DNA of 64,000 bases from Methylohalomonas sp964522485 (GTDB lineage Bacteria > Pseudomonadota > Gammaproteobacteria > Methylohalomonadales > Methylohalomonadaceae), in contig CAZFUS010000003.1 of the NCBI GenBank assembly GCA_964522485.1, positions 4,062-68,061 on the forward strand, read 5' to 3'. The first letter of the stretch is position 1. The number at the start of each line of letters is the position of its first letter. The notes beneath the pieces are model-generated. The model ran no database searches. It saw nothing but the letters and a program-made list of their open reading frames with translations, and had not been told where the DNA came from. The position numbers and the translations under genes were made by a program. Of this stretch, positions 9,117-18,243 are shown one piece after another.

Positions 9117-11780
9117 TCAGTCGGGCCGGGCGGTGGCGATCAACTGCCGCAGTTCCGGTACGCAGGCACCGCAGTTGGTACCCGCCTTGAGCCGTATGCC
9201 CAGTGCTTCCGGCGTATCGATACCTTCCTCATGAATGGCCCTGAGTAACATGTTGCGGCCGACGCCGTGACAGCTGCAGACGGTTGCGCCGGCGTCTTCG
9301 CAGTCGGGGGCGCGCGCCGCCAGCAGGGCGCGGCGATCTGTTTCTTCAAGCCGGATTTTGGCAAAGAGTCGGCCCAGCCAGTCGCGCTCGGGCAGGGCGG
9401 CGGGCGTGGTGGCAATCATCAGGCAGGCATTGAGCCGGCCGTCGGCATCGAGACTGGCGACACGGTATCCGCCGGCACTGCGATCGGCGAACTCCAGCCA
9501 GTCCGCATCCGGGCGCACCGCGCCGAGCAATCGCCGCGCCCACGGCGCCCAGTGACTCCGGGCCTCGATACCGGTCATTTCCAGACGCCAGTGATCACGA
9601 CCGCGGATTCTGACCCAGTAATCGAGGCCGTTGATGTGGGCCGGTTCCGGCCGATCGCGCAGCAGCAGGAATCCGTACCACGCCATCGGTAACGGCCTGA
9701 CCCGCGCCGGAGTCGATTTGAATTCCGGTTCGCCGGAGAGAGGATCCACGACCGGATTAACGGCGGCTCCGACGCGGGCACGCCGGCTGAACTGATCATT
9801 CCAGTGAATCGGGATAAAGATTTCACCACACCGCTGACCGTCATCGACGCGTACGCGTGCCAGCACTTTGCCCCAGCGGCTTTGCACTTCCGCCAGGCCA
9901 TTGTCGGCGAGTTGCAGCCGTTCAGCGTTGTCCGGATGTATGGCCACGAAGGGTTCGCTGACATGGGTGGACAGGCGCGGTGATTTGCCGGTGCGCGTCA
10001 GTGTGTGCCAGTGATCCCTGATACGTCCGCTGTTGAGTATCAATGGATAATCGTCGCTGGTTGCATGTGCCGGCAACCGCGGTTTGACGGCGATGAAGCG
10101 TGCACGTTTGTCTTCGTTCGGAAATGCACTGCCTGAAAAGAGGCGGGCGGTGCCAACAGTATCACCAACCTTCAGCGGCCACTGGACCGGCTGTAGCGCA
10201 TCATAGTCACTTGATGACAAATCGGCCAGACCGCCGATGTCGAACAGCCGGTTGCCGTCATTTTCGAAAGCCGACAGGCGGGCATGTTCGTTGAAAATAT
10301 CGGCCGGCTGTTCGTATGGAAATGCGTCTGTATAGCCCATACGCCGCGCGGTCTCGGTCACGATCCACCAGTCCGGTCTGGCTTCGCCGGGCAGGGGCAA
10401 GAACGATCGCTGCCGGGATATGCAACGCTCTGAATTGGTGACGGTGCCGTCTTTTTCGCCCCAGGCCGCAGCCGGTAACAGGATGTCGGCGTATTGCGTG
10501 GTATCGGTGCGCGTACAATCGGAGACCACCACCAGTTCGCAGGCTGCCAGTGCCTGCCTGACCCGATCGGCATTGGGCAGACTGACGACCGGATTGGTGG
10601 CCATGATCCAGACTGCCTTGATGCGCCCGCCTTCTATCGCTTCGAAGAGTTCAACCGCCTTGAGACCCGGTTTGTCCGCGACCCGATCGCTGTTCCAGAA
10701 GCGGCCGAGACGATCGATGGCGCCGGGATCATCGAAATGCATGTGAGCGGCCAGCGTGCTGGCCAGACCGCCGACCTCGCGGCCACCCATGGCATTCGGC
10801 TGGCCGGTGAGTGAGAACGGTCCACTGCCGGGCTTGCCGATACGCCCGGTCAGCAGATGACAGTTGATGATGGCATTGACCTTGTCGGTACCGGCGCTGG
10901 ATTGGTTGATACCCTGGGAAAACAGCGTGACGGTTCGTTCGTGTTTCGCGAACAGTGAATAGAATCGTTCGATAATTTCTACAGGCAGATCGCAGGCAGC
11001 AGCTACGGTTTCAATACCGCTGCCGGCACAGATGCTGCGGGTGGATTCATGATCGCGGGTGTGTGCCTTGATGAATGCTTTGTCCGCGGAGCCGATTTGA
11101 TCGAGGTAGTGGAACAGGCCATTGAACAGATCGACATCGGTGCCGGGTTTCAGTCCCAGGTGCAGATCCGCCATGTCGGCGGTGACGGTGCGGCGTGGAT
11201 CGATCACGATCAGCTTCATGTCAGGACGCTGTTCGCGCGTCGCCTGGATGCGCTGAAACAGTACCGGATGACACCAGGCGCTGTTGCCACCGGCGATGAC
11301 AATCAGATCGGCCTGTTCCAGATCGTCATAACAGCCGGGCACGATATCTTCGCCGAAGGCACGCAGATGACCGCTGACGGCTGATGACATACACAGACGC
11401 GAATTGGTGTCGATGTTCGCCGAACCGATAAAGCCCTTCATCAACTTGTTGGCGACATAATAATCCTCGGTCAGCAGCTGGCCGGAAACATAAAAGGCGA
11501 CTGCATCGGGACCATAGCGATCAATCGCCCGTCTGAAACCTTCTGCAACGCCATCCAGTGCATCGTTCCAGTCGACACGGCGACCGCGTGTTTCCGGATA
11601 CAGCAGGCGATCATCGAGATCCAGCGTTTCGCCGAGTGCCGCTCCCTTGGTGCATATCCGGCCACGGTTGGCCGGATGCTCCGGGTTTGGCTCGATCACC
11701 GGCGCGTTATCGCTTTGTGTGACTTTCAGCCCGCAACCCACACCGCAGTAGGGACAGGTCGTCTTGATGACTTTCGTCAT
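9117..11780 (-). CDS. nasA: Assimilatory nitrate reductase catalytic subunit with C-terminal [2Fe-2S] domain
   Basis: An 887-residue molybdopterin oxidoreductase that reduces nitrate to nitrite in the cytoplasm. The N-terminus carries the [4Fe-4S] motif CPYCGVGCGLKV with the fourth Cys in RGRICTKG. The Mo-bis-MGD domains follow (SRLCMSSAVSGH, GNSAWCHPVL, TGRIGKPGSGPFSLTGQPNAMGG), then the molybdopterin dinucleotide-binding domain from about residue 590 (LILNSGRIRDHWHTLTRTGK). The last 50 residues form a BFD-like [2Fe-2S] domain with CSCHGVG and GTNCGACVPEL, as in NasA of Klebsiella type. No twin-arginine signal is present, as expected for an assimilatory enzyme. Its ATG overlaps the nirD stop codon (ATGA), so the two are translationally coupled. 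Confidence 0.95.
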   Translation of the reverse strand: MTKVIKTTCPYCGVGCGLKVTQSDNAPVIEPNPEHPANRGRICTKGAALGETLDLDDRLLYPETRGRRVDWNDALDGVAEGFRRAIDRYGPDAVAFYVSGQLLTEDYYVANKLMKGFIGSANIDTNSRLCMSSAVSGHLRAFGEDIVPGCYDDLEQADLIVIAGGNSAWCHPVLFQRIQATREQRPDMKLIVIDPRRTVTADMADLHLGLKPGTDVDLFNGLFHYLDQIGSADKAFIKAHTRDHESTRSICAGSGIETVAAACDLPVEIIERFYSLFAKHERTVTLFSQGINQSSAGTDKVNAIINCHLLTGRIGKPGSGPFSLTGQPNAMGGREVGGLASTLAAHMHFDDPGAIDRLGRFWNSDRVADKPGLKAVELFEAIEGGRIKAVWIMATNPVVSLPNADRVRQALAACELVVVSDCTRTDTTQYADILLPAAAWGEKDGTVTNSERCISRQRSFLPLPGEARPDWWIVTETARRMGYTDAFPYEQPADIFNEHARLSAFENDGNRLFDIGGLADLSSSDYDALQPVQWPLKVGDTVGTARLFSGSAFPNEDKRARFIAVKPRLPAHATSDDYPLILNSGRIRDHWHTLTRTGKSPRLSTHVSEPFVAIHPDNAERLQLADNGLAEVQSRWGKVLARVRVDDGQRCGEIFIPIHWNDQFSRRARVGAAVNPVVDPLSGEPEFKSTPARVRPLPMAWYGFLLLRDRPEPAHINGLDYWVRIRGRDHWRLEMTGIEARSHWAPWARRLLGAVRPDADWLEFADRSAGGYRVASLDADGRLNACLMIATTPAALPERDWLGRLFAKIRLEETDRRALLAARAPDCEDAGATVCSCHGVGRNMLLRAIHEEGIDTPEALGIRLKAGTNCGACVPELRQLIATARPD

Positions 11781-12127
11781 TCGGCTATCAGGGCAAGATG
11801 GATGATGTCGCGATCGTCGACCCGGGTCGGATAACGGCGTGTATGACCCTCGTCCGGTGCTTCGGCTCCGCCATCTTCGAGCCGGATGCACCAGTCGTGC
11901 AATGGACAGATGACCTGGCAGCCGGTGACAATGCCCTGCGACAGCGGCCCACCCCGGTGTGGACAGCGATCTGCGAGTGCAAATATGTCATCGTCCCGGG
12001 TACGGAACACGGCGATGTTACCGGCTGATGTTTTAACCACGCGTGCACCAAGCCGTGGAATGGCGTCTACCGGCCCAACTTCGATCCATTCGGCTTCCTG
12101 CGAATGTAAAGACACAACGGCGCCCAA
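11777..12127 (-). CDS. nirD: Nitrite reductase small subunit (Rieske-type)
   Basis: A Rieske-fold protein of about 116 residues with CPHRGGPLSQG and CPLHDWCI. The first two ligand positions (C-x-H) and the second (C-x2-H) are both present, so a [2Fe-2S] cluster may bind; some NirD proteins have lost these residues. It partners NirB in NADH-dependent reduction of nitrite to ammonium. I choose a TTG start at 12127 because AGGAGGT lies 8 nt upstream, inside the end of nirB, and the TTG comes one base after the nirB stop; a GTG at 12115 is the alternative. Longer versions would run deep into nirB. The stop overlaps the nasA start. Confidence 0.88.
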   Translation of the reverse strand: MGAVVSLHSQEAEWIEVGPVDAIPRLGARVVKTSAGNIAVFRTRDDDIFALADRCPHRGGPLSQGIVTGCQVICPLHDWCIRLEDGGAEAPDEGHTRRYPTRVDDRDIIHLALIAE

Positions 12128-12128
12128 A

Positions 12129-14594
12129 TCAGCCGACCTCCTTGAGCGGGACATACTCATCCGGTGTGTTGCCGCTGCCGCTGCGTTCCGCCCACGGATC
12201 CACTTCGACATGCTGCTGTGATTTCAGGAAGCGCTGACAGGCCGCCTTGCGGCCTTCGGCATCCTTGACGACACGTTCAATGACATAGTCGAGGCCAACG
12301 CGCTCGATCCAGGGTGCGGTGCGTTCCAGATAAAAGGCTTCCTCACGATAGATCTGCATGAAGGCGACGCAGTATTCCTTGACTTCCTCGGGTGTGGAGA
12401 CGCGGCACAGTATGTCGGTGCCGCGCAGCTTCACGCCGCCGTTGCCACCGACCTGCAGTTCATAGCCACTTTCCAGACAGACGACACCAAAATCCTTGAT
12501 CGACGCTTCGGCGCAGTTGCGCGGACAGCCGGAGACCGCCATCTTGAATTTGTGTGGTGTCCAGGTACCGGCCGTCATCTGCTCCAGTTCGACACCAAGT
12601 TTGGTCGATTCCTGCAGCCCGAAGCGGCACCATTCCTTGCCGACGCAGGTTTTCACCGTGCGCAGTGCCTTGCCGTAGGCATGCCCGGACTGCAGGCCGC
12701 CCTGTTCACGCAGATCACGCCAGACGCCGGGCAGATCTTCCTTTTTAACGCCCAGCAGGTCGATGCGCTGGCCGCCGGTCACCTTGACGGTCGGAATGCT
12801 GTATTTGTCGGCTACATCGGCGATGGCGCGCAGTTCCCTCGGATTGGTCAGACCGCCCCACATGCGTGGCACGACCGAATAGGTGCCGTCTTTCTGAATG
12901 TTGGCATGGGCGCGTTCATTGATGAAACGCGACTGTGAGTCATCAACGGCTTCAGCGGGAAAAGTTGACAGGCAATAGTAATTCAATGCCGGGCGGCACT
13001 TGTTGCAGCCGTCAGGACGTTCCCAGCCCAGACTTTCACGCACGGCGGTACCGCTCAACAGATGCTGCTTTCGAATGGCCTCGCGTACCTGGGCATGACT
13101 CCACGTGGTGCAGTCGCACATTGGTTTTTCCGCCGGCGCGACAGCGACGGCATCGGCGCCGATGGTGGCGGTGAGCAGTTCGGCCACCTTGCTCTTGCAG
13201 GAACCGCACGACGATCCCGCCTTGGTCTGTTTTTCGACTTCAGCCTGGGACTGCAGCTTATGTTCCTTGATGGCATTGACGATGCTGCCCTTGCAGACAC
13301 CATTGCAATCGCATATCTGGGTGTCATCGGGGAGTGAATCGACACCGGCTCCGGCTTTGGCGTCGTCCTCGGCATAGGCGCGACCGAATACCAGACGATC
13401 GCGAATGCCACCGACATCGGTGCGCTGACGCATCAGATCGAAATACCAGCTTCCATCAGCAGTGTCGCCATACAGGACGGCACCCTTGATAGTGTTGTCT
13501 TGCAATACGAGGCGTTTGTAGACACCGCGTCTGGGATCCTGAAATACGATGTCTTCACTCTTGTCATCACCGATGATGTCACCGGCGGAAAACAGATCGA
13601 TGCCGGTGACCTTGAGCTTGGTCGAGGTCTCTGAGCCGACGTAACGGCCGCTGCCGACATTGGCCAGATGCGTGGCGCAGACCCTGGCCTGTTCCCACAG
13701 TGGCGCGACCAGTCCATAGGTCTGTTGCCGGTGCTGGACGCACTCGCCGACGGAATAGATGCGCGGATCGTAAGTCTGCATGGTGTCGTTGACGAGTATG
13801 CCGCGCTCGCAGTAGAGACCGCAGCTTTGTGCCAGCTCGATATTCGGCTTGATGCCCACGGCCATGACCACCAGATCAGCTTTCACTTCGCTGCCATCGG
13901 CGAAGCGCACGCCGGTGACGTGATCCTTGCCGAGAATGGCCTCTGTTTTGGCCTGCATGCGAAAGCGCAGGCCACGCTGTTCCAGTGATTGCTGCAACAG
14001 GCGGCCAGCGACGTCGTCGAGCTGGCGCTCCATTAATGTATCGAGCAGATGTACGACGGTGACGTCCATACCCTGTTTATGCAGTCCATTGGCAGCCTCC
14101 AGGCCGAGCAGACCGCCACCGATGACGACGGCTTTTTCATGTTGTCTGGATACATCCAGCATGGTCTCGACATCGTGAATATCACGGAAGGTGATGACGC
14201 CGGGCAGATTCTTGCCATCGATCGGCAGCATGAACGGTCGTGAGCCGGTAGCCATCAGCAGACGGTCATACGGGATCTCGTGGCCGGATTTTGAATACAC
14301 TATGCGCCGTTGGCGGTCGATGCGTTCTACCGGATCGCCACTGTATAGCGTGATGTCGTTCTGTTCGTACCATTCCGGCGAGTTGATCATGATCTCATCA
14401 ATTTCTTTCTCACCGGCCAGCAGCGGCGACAACATGATACGGTTGTAGTTGCCGTAGGGTTCGGCGCCGAATACGGTGATGTTATAGTAATCCGGCGCTA
14501 TCTTGAGCAGTTCCTCGACGGTGCGCATGCCCGCCATGCCGTTGCCAATGACAACAAGATCCTGCTTCTGATCGGGTAGTTTCTTGAACATCAT
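12129..14594 (-). CDS. nirB: NADH-dependent nitrite reductase large subunit
   Basis: The 821-residue enzyme reduces nitrite to ammonium with NADH. Domains in order: FAD/NAD(P)-binding (LVVIGNGMAGMRTVEELL near the start; AVVIGGGLLGLEAANGL about residue 150; SVGECVQHR about 290), a BFD-like [2Fe-2S] domain with CDCNGVCKG and GSSCGSCKSK (about 425-470), a second Cys pair near CDCTTW and CNKCRP, and the ferredoxin-like plus sirohaem/[4Fe-4S] half with TCVGKEWCRFG and SGCPRNCAEA (about 640-700). All four cluster-sirohaem cysteines are visible. It lies 33 bp downstream of the transporter gene and is followed by nirD and nasA in one minus-strand operon. Confidence 0.96.
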   Translation of the reverse strand: MMFKKLPDQKQDLVVIGNGMAGMRTVEELLKIAPDYYNITVFGAEPYGNYNRIMLSPLLAGEKEIDEIMINSPEWYEQNDITLYSGDPVERIDRQRRIVYSKSGHEIPYDRLLMATGSRPFMLPIDGKNLPGVITFRDIHDVETMLDVSRQHEKAVVIGGGLLGLEAANGLHKQGMDVTVVHLLDTLMERQLDDVAGRLLQQSLEQRGLRFRMQAKTEAILGKDHVTGVRFADGSEVKADLVVMAVGIKPNIELAQSCGLYCERGILVNDTMQTYDPRIYSVGECVQHRQQTYGLVAPLWEQARVCATHLANVGSGRYVGSETSTKLKVTGIDLFSAGDIIGDDKSEDIVFQDPRRGVYKRLVLQDNTIKGAVLYGDTADGSWYFDLMRQRTDVGGIRDRLVFGRAYAEDDAKAGAGVDSLPDDTQICDCNGVCKGSIVNAIKEHKLQSQAEVEKQTKAGSSCGSCKSKVAELLTATIGADAVAVAPAEKPMCDCTTWSHAQVREAIRKQHLLSGTAVRESLGWERPDGCNKCRPALNYYCLSTFPAEAVDDSQSRFINERAHANIQKDGTYSVVPRMWGGLTNPRELRAIADVADKYSIPTVKVTGGQRIDLLGVKKEDLPGVWRDLREQGGLQSGHAYGKALRTVKTCVGKEWCRFGLQESTKLGVELEQMTAGTWTPHKFKMAVSGCPRNCAEASIKDFGVVCLESGYELQVGGNGGVKLRGTDILCRVSTPEEVKEYCVAFMQIYREEAFYLERTAPWIERVGLDYVIERVVKDAEGRKAACQRFLKSQQHVEVDPWAERSGSGNTPDEYVPLKEVG

Positions 14595-14627
14595 TATCCC
14601 CTCAATGCGAGTGTAATACCCGGCGGC

Positions 14628-16001
14628 CTATGACGACTGCAACGCTGGTTTAGCATCGCCTGCTGCGCCGTCCAGTTCACGTTCAGCCATCGCTTTCTGC
14701 AGCGCCTCGTCTTCGGCCGCCGCGACCTCGGGTGAGAAACGAACCATCAGTGCGAACAGTGAGCAGGTGATGACGGCCAGACCCAGGAAGAGCAGACCCT
14801 GTTCATAACTCAGCGATTCGGAGCGGAACAGGAAGCCGGCCGCGACCGCACCGGCGTTGCCACCGGCGCCGACGATACCCGCGACTGCGCCCAGCGCTTT
14901 GCGATTCATGAAAGGAACGACACCATAGGTCGCGCCTTCTGCCATCTGCACAAACAGGCTGAATATGACCATACTGATGATGGCCAGGCCAAGTATCGCC
15001 ATCTGCGAGAACAACACCAGCGCCAAACCTTCCAGCAACAGCACGAGAAACAGGAAATTGACCCGGCCCTTGAGTCCATGACGACGGGCGAACCAGTCGG
15101 AACCGATTCCCCCCAGTGTGCGGGCGAACAGATTCATCAGGCCGAACAGCCCGGCGATGATACCGGCGGTTTTCAGATCCAGGGAGAAGCGGTCGAAGAA
15201 ATAGATCGCAGCGATGTTATTAATCGTCAGTTCGATACCGAAACAGGCTGCATACACTACGAACAATGCCCAGACACGATAATCCTTCGCTGCCGTCAGG
15301 AAGGTCCTGAATGAATTGCTGAAACTACCGGCTTGCGGCAGCTCACCCCGTTCACGCAGTTCCCGATAATCGCCATCCGGCGCATCCCGGGTCAGCAGAT
15401 AATAGGCGATGCCGGTGATCAGGAGCACGATGCCGGGTACGACCATGGCCAGACGCCAGCCCACGGCTTCAGAAACGCCGAGAGTCAGTAGCGCAGCGAA
15501 GATCAGCGGCATCACGATCTGCGTTGTACCGCCGCCGAGATTGCCCCAGCCGGCGGTGGTCGCATTCGCCGTACCAACGACGTTCGGTGCGAACATGACT
15601 GAGGTGTGATACTGGGTGATTACAAATGAAGCACCGATGGCACCAATTGCCAGACGCGCCAGCAGAAATGTTTCATAGCTGTTGGCCAGACCGATGCACA
15701 TCACCGGTATCGAACCGAGGATTAGCAGCCAGGTATACGTGCGCCGCGGTCCGAAACGATCGCATAGCGGTCCGATAATCAGACGCACCAGGATGGTGAT
15801 GGCGACCGAGGCAATAATAGTATTGCCGATCTGGACCTTGCTAAGATCAAGGTCCTCACGGACCACGGCCATCAGCGGCGCAATACCAAACCAGCCAAAA
15901 AAGCACAGATGAAAGGCAAACCAGGTCATATGAAAGGCCCGCATCTGTATCGATTTGAAATCAAACAGCCTGATGCGTGTGGCTTTGTGTGCAGTGTCCA
16001 T
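14628..16001 (-). CDS. NarK/NasA-type nitrate/nitrite transporter (MFS)
   Basis: A 457-residue MFS protein with about 12 membrane helices. Diagnostic nitrate-porter signatures are present: the first contains WFAFHLCFFGWFGIAPL, then the loop GPLCDRFGPRRTYT, and the nitrate signature GWGNLGGGTTQIVMPLI about residues 155-172; a second glycine-rich signature GIVGAGGNAGAVAAGFLF lies near residue 385. It imports nitrate (or exchanges nitrite) across the inner membrane. The ATG at 16001 has a GGAGAC ribosome site. It is the first gene of the nirB-nirD-nasA operon and is preceded by a sigma-54 promoter and a long leader with an ANTAR-type hairpin and terminator, so its expression is probably attenuated. 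Confidence 0.93.
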   Translation of the reverse strand: MDTAHKATRIRLFDFKSIQMRAFHMTWFAFHLCFFGWFGIAPLMAVVREDLDLSKVQIGNTIIASVAITILVRLIIGPLCDRFGPRRTYTWLLILGSIPVMCIGLANSYETFLLARLAIGAIGASFVITQYHTSVMFAPNVVGTANATTAGWGNLGGGTTQIVMPLIFAALLTLGVSEAVGWRLAMVVPGIVLLITGIAYYLLTRDAPDGDYRELRERGELPQAGSFSNSFRTFLTAAKDYRVWALFVVYAACFGIELTINNIAAIYFFDRFSLDLKTAGIIAGLFGLMNLFARTLGGIGSDWFARRHGLKGRVNFLFLVLLLEGLALVLFSQMAILGLAIISMVIFSLFVQMAEGATYGVVPFMNRKALGAVAGIVGAGGNAGAVAAGFLFRSESLSYEQGLLFLGLAVITCSLFALMVRFSPEVAAAEDEALQKAMAERELDGAAGDAKPALQSS

Positions 16002-16029
16002 TGGCGTCTCCGTTCCAGATAAATTCAAC

Positions 16030-16079
16030 AAAAAAAGGCGTCATCGCCGGACAAAAATTGCTGTCCGCGTGACGCCTTT
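16030..16079 (-). terminator. Leader attenuator upstream of the nitrate operon
   Basis: On the minus strand a two-part stem (AAAGGCGTCA pairing with TGACGCCTTT, and an inner GGACA pairing with TGTCC) ends in a run of T residues, only about 30 bp before the transporter ATG. Its place between promoter and first gene marks it as a conditional terminator, the standard partner of a NasT/NasR-type antiterminator. Confidence 0.85.
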
Positions 16080-16093
16080 GTCTCTGTGTTTCG

Positions 16094-16111
16094 GGGTCCG
16101 CCATTAGACCC
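16094..16111 (-). promoter_or_regulatory. ANTAR-target hairpin (P2-like) in the nitrate operon leader
   Basis: The minus strand reads GGGTCT-AATGGC-GGACCC: a six-pair stem closed by a T-G wobble and a six-base loop with A at position 1 and G at position 4, the conserved bases of hairpins bound by ANTAR proteins. A second candidate hairpin lies directly upstream at 16112-16131 with loop AACGAA, again A1 and G4, on a weaker stem with one mismatch and two wobbles. Together they fit the two-hairpin ANTAR motif. NasT, an ANTAR protein, is encoded 1.5 kb upstream. Confidence 0.75.
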
Positions 16112-16226
16112 GCAAGGATTCGTTTCGCCGCGGCTTACCGGCGTGACACCGTTGCTGACGGATCACACTTGTCCAAACCGCACGCGCCACGATCTGCTTC
16201 GCTGACACGTTTGATGATTTAGTATC

Positions 16227-16241
16227 GCAAGCTTTATGCCA
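16227..16241 (-). promoter_or_regulatory. Sigma-54 promoter of the nitrate operon
   Basis: TGGCAT-N5-TTGC on the minus strand matches the -24/-12 consensus (TGGCAC-N5-TTGC) with one difference and exact spacing. Transcription would start near 16215, leaving a leader of about 215 nt before the transporter gene. This implies NtrC-type activation; I found no convincing NtrC palindrome in the 80 bp upstream. Confidence 0.75.
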
Positions 16242-16400
16242 GCCGGGCAGTTATGCAGGCAATATCTGCTTTTGCCATAGCAACAATTACTTAAGGCTGA
16301 ATGGCGCAAAGGATGCCATACCAGTAGCAGGCTTATGATGCACAGTCCTGGACAGCTAACCCTGAAAATGCACTTATTCAGTGCAATGGATCAGCAGCTT

Positions 16401-17621
16401 TCAAGCGTTGCTGTCGGCAAGCTCTGTCAGGCTGACATTGATATGGGCGCGTTCGAAACTCATGAGGTAATCAATGACGCGGGCAGGATCGAAGCGGCGG
16501 CCGTCGACGAATCTGTCAGCACCGAGAGCCAGATTGTCGAGCCGCCACTCGGTCGTATGTCCACCCTCGGGTTTGATCTCGACCTCGGGGCAGGGCAGGG
16601 ACAGGGCGATACACGCTTCACGATAGAGATCGGTGCGGTAAATCTGTTCGGCGAGTGTGCGGATGGCCAGCGGCTTGCTGATTTGTCCCCAGCGATACAT
16701 CTGGCTGAGCAGCCAGGTGGCGTGGGAACGCCAGGGAAAAGTGGCGCAGTAACGGTAAAATTCGTGGTTGCCGATCATGAGTCCCGAAGCGATCGTATCG
16801 GGCGGCAAATCGAGATACTCCGGCCTGCTGAGCAGCAGTGGCAGTTCGTTGACGTTTTTGATATCGGCCAGCCAGACGGCTGCCTGCAGTAATGCGCGCA
16901 GCAGGGCCTGATGCGTGCGGGGATGCTGTTTGGCCCAGTCGGCGCGCACGGCCAATACCTTTTCCGGTGCGTTCTGCCAGATCTGGTGTCCGTTCAACAG
17001 CACGTGACCATGGCCGCGCGCGGCCGCTACCTGATTCCAGGGCTCGCCGACGCACAGACCGTCGATACGGCCGGCCGCCAGTTGTGACGCCATCTGCGGT
17101 GGTGGTATGACAATCAGGTTGACGTCCTGATCCGGATCGATATCGCCGGCTGCCAGCCAGTAGCGCAGCAGATAATTATGACAGGAATACGGATAAACCA
17201 TTGCGAACGTCAGGGGCGCCAGCCCTTCCTGATGACGATGGTCCATCAGTTGCTTGAGCGCCCGCAGGGCCCGCTGCGGATCATCCATCGTTCGCGGTTC
17301 CAGGGCGAGGAGCTGTTCGCGCAGGGCATGCGAAATCGTCAGGGCATTACCGTTCAGACCCAGTGAGAAAGCCGTGATGAGCGGTGTCTGGACATTACTC
17401 AGGCCGAGCGTGACCGCTGCCGGCAACGGGGCAAGCATATGCGCGCCCTGCAGCGATCCGATACAGAGCTTGTCGCGGATGTTGGACCACGAGACCTCGC
17501 GCGACAGTCGTACATTCAATCCTTCGGCTTCAAACAGACCCTGCTCCTGCGCAACCGCCAGTACGGCGCAGTCGATGAGGGGGATGAAACCCAGGGTCAG
17601 TTCATGTGTTTCGAGTTGCAT
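16401..17621 (-). CDS. nasS: NasS nitrate/nitrite sensor (NrtA/CmpA-like, cytoplasmic)
   Basis: The 406-residue protein resembles the solute-binding component of nitrate ABC transporters (NrtA/CmpA), e.g. ELTLGFIPLIDCAVLAVAQEQGLFEAEGLNV at the start, the segment GAHMLAPLPAAVTLG, the Pro/Tyr-rich YPYSCHNYLLRYWLAAG, and DGLCVGEPWNQVAAARG. Unlike NrtA it has no signal peptide or lipobox, which is the mark of NasS. NasS holds NasT in an inactive complex and releases it when nitrate or nitrite binds. It has a GGAG ribosome site and follows nasT by 20 bp. No ABC permease or ATPase accompanies it, again favouring a sensor. Confidence 0.92.
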   Translation of the reverse strand: MQLETHELTLGFIPLIDCAVLAVAQEQGLFEAEGLNVRLSREVSWSNIRDKLCIGSLQGAHMLAPLPAAVTLGLSNVQTPLITAFSLGLNGNALTISHALREQLLALEPRTMDDPQRALRALKQLMDHRHQEGLAPLTFAMVYPYSCHNYLLRYWLAAGDIDPDQDVNLIVIPPPQMASQLAAGRIDGLCVGEPWNQVAAARGHGHVLLNGHQIWQNAPEKVLAVRADWAKQHPRTHQALLRALLQAAVWLADIKNVNELPLLLSRPEYLDLPPDTIASGLMIGNHEFYRYCATFPWRSHATWLLSQMYRWGQISKPLAIRTLAEQIYRTDLYREACIALSLPCPEVEIKPEGGHTTEWRLDNLALGADRFVDGRRFDPARVIDYLMSFERAHINVSLTELADSNA

Positions 17622-17641
17622 TCATCACACTCCAACCGGCT

Positions 17642-18229
17642 TCATTCCAGCAATTCGGTGGCGGCGATAATACTGCGCGCCAGCTCTGAAAGTTTCAGAT
17701 TACGATCCATCGCCATTTTGCGCAGGGCCTGATAGGCTTGATCCTCCTCGAGGCCGCGCCTTTTCATGAGAATGCCCTTGGCCTTTTCAATCAGCTTGCG
17801 TTCGGTCAGCTGCATGCGTGTCTGTTCCAGTTCGTTGCGCAGCTGCTGATATTCGCGAAAGCGGTGCATGGCCACATCCAGGATCGGTCGGATTCGTTCC
17901 GGGCTGAGGCCGTCGACTACGTAGGCCGTTACCCCGGACTTGACCGCGCGTTCAATCGTGGCGCTGTCGCCATCGTTGGTGAACATGACAATGGGTCGGG
18001 GTCGATCCCGGCTGATAGCCTGCATTGATTCGAGCGTATCCCGGCCCGGCGAGTCCAGATCGACAATGATAATATCCGGCTGCACACGCTCGACCGTGGC
18101 GATTATGTCCTCGTCTCTGGATATTCGTGCAACGATTTCATGACCATGGACGCGCAGGGCTTCATCAAGCAGCTCGAAGCGCTCCGGCTGCTCGTCAACG
18201 AGCATGATTTTCAGTTTGGTACTACTCAC
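17642..18229 (-). CDS. nasT: NasT antitermination response regulator (REC-ANTAR)
   Basis: A 195-residue regulator. Residues 5-120 form a receiver with D12 and the acceptor-like D57 (IIIVDLDSPGRD); a coiled-coil linker (residues 122-145) leads into the C-terminal ANTAR domain (LIEKAKGILMKRRGLEEDQAY, then ALRKMAMDRNLKLSELARSII), which binds paired hexaloop hairpins in leader RNA and prevents termination. NasS controls it by sequestration rather than phosphorylation. The start is GTG, 14 bp after the porin stop codon, so porin-nasT-nasS look like one transcript. Candidate RNA targets with A1/G4 hexaloops stand before both the porin and the nitrate transporter. Confidence 0.94.
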   Translation of the reverse strand: MSSTKLKIMLVDEQPERFELLDEALRVHGHEIVARISRDEDIIATVERVQPDIIIVDLDSPGRDTLESMQAISRDRPRPIVMFTNDGDSATIERAVKSGVTAYVVDGLSPERIRPILDVAMHRFREYQQLRNELEQTRMQLTERKLIEKAKGILMKRRGLEEDQAYQALRKMAMDRNLKLSELARSIIAATELLE

Positions 18230-18243
18230 TACTGAGTGTTGAT

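Noticed and set aside
9100..16100. Reading the nitrate genes as a respiratory (nar or nap) system
   Set aside because: The reductase has no Tat signal, carries a BFD-like domain, and comes with NirBD and NasST, all pointing to assimilation.
16242..16320. NtrC binding sites upstream of the nitrate operon promoter
   Set aside because: Only half-site-like words occur; I could not find a convincing palindrome with the expected GCAC/GTGC arms.
16401..17621. Annotating NasS as an ABC-transporter solute-binding protein
   Set aside because: No signal peptide or lipobox and no permease or ATPase neighbours; nasT is adjacent.
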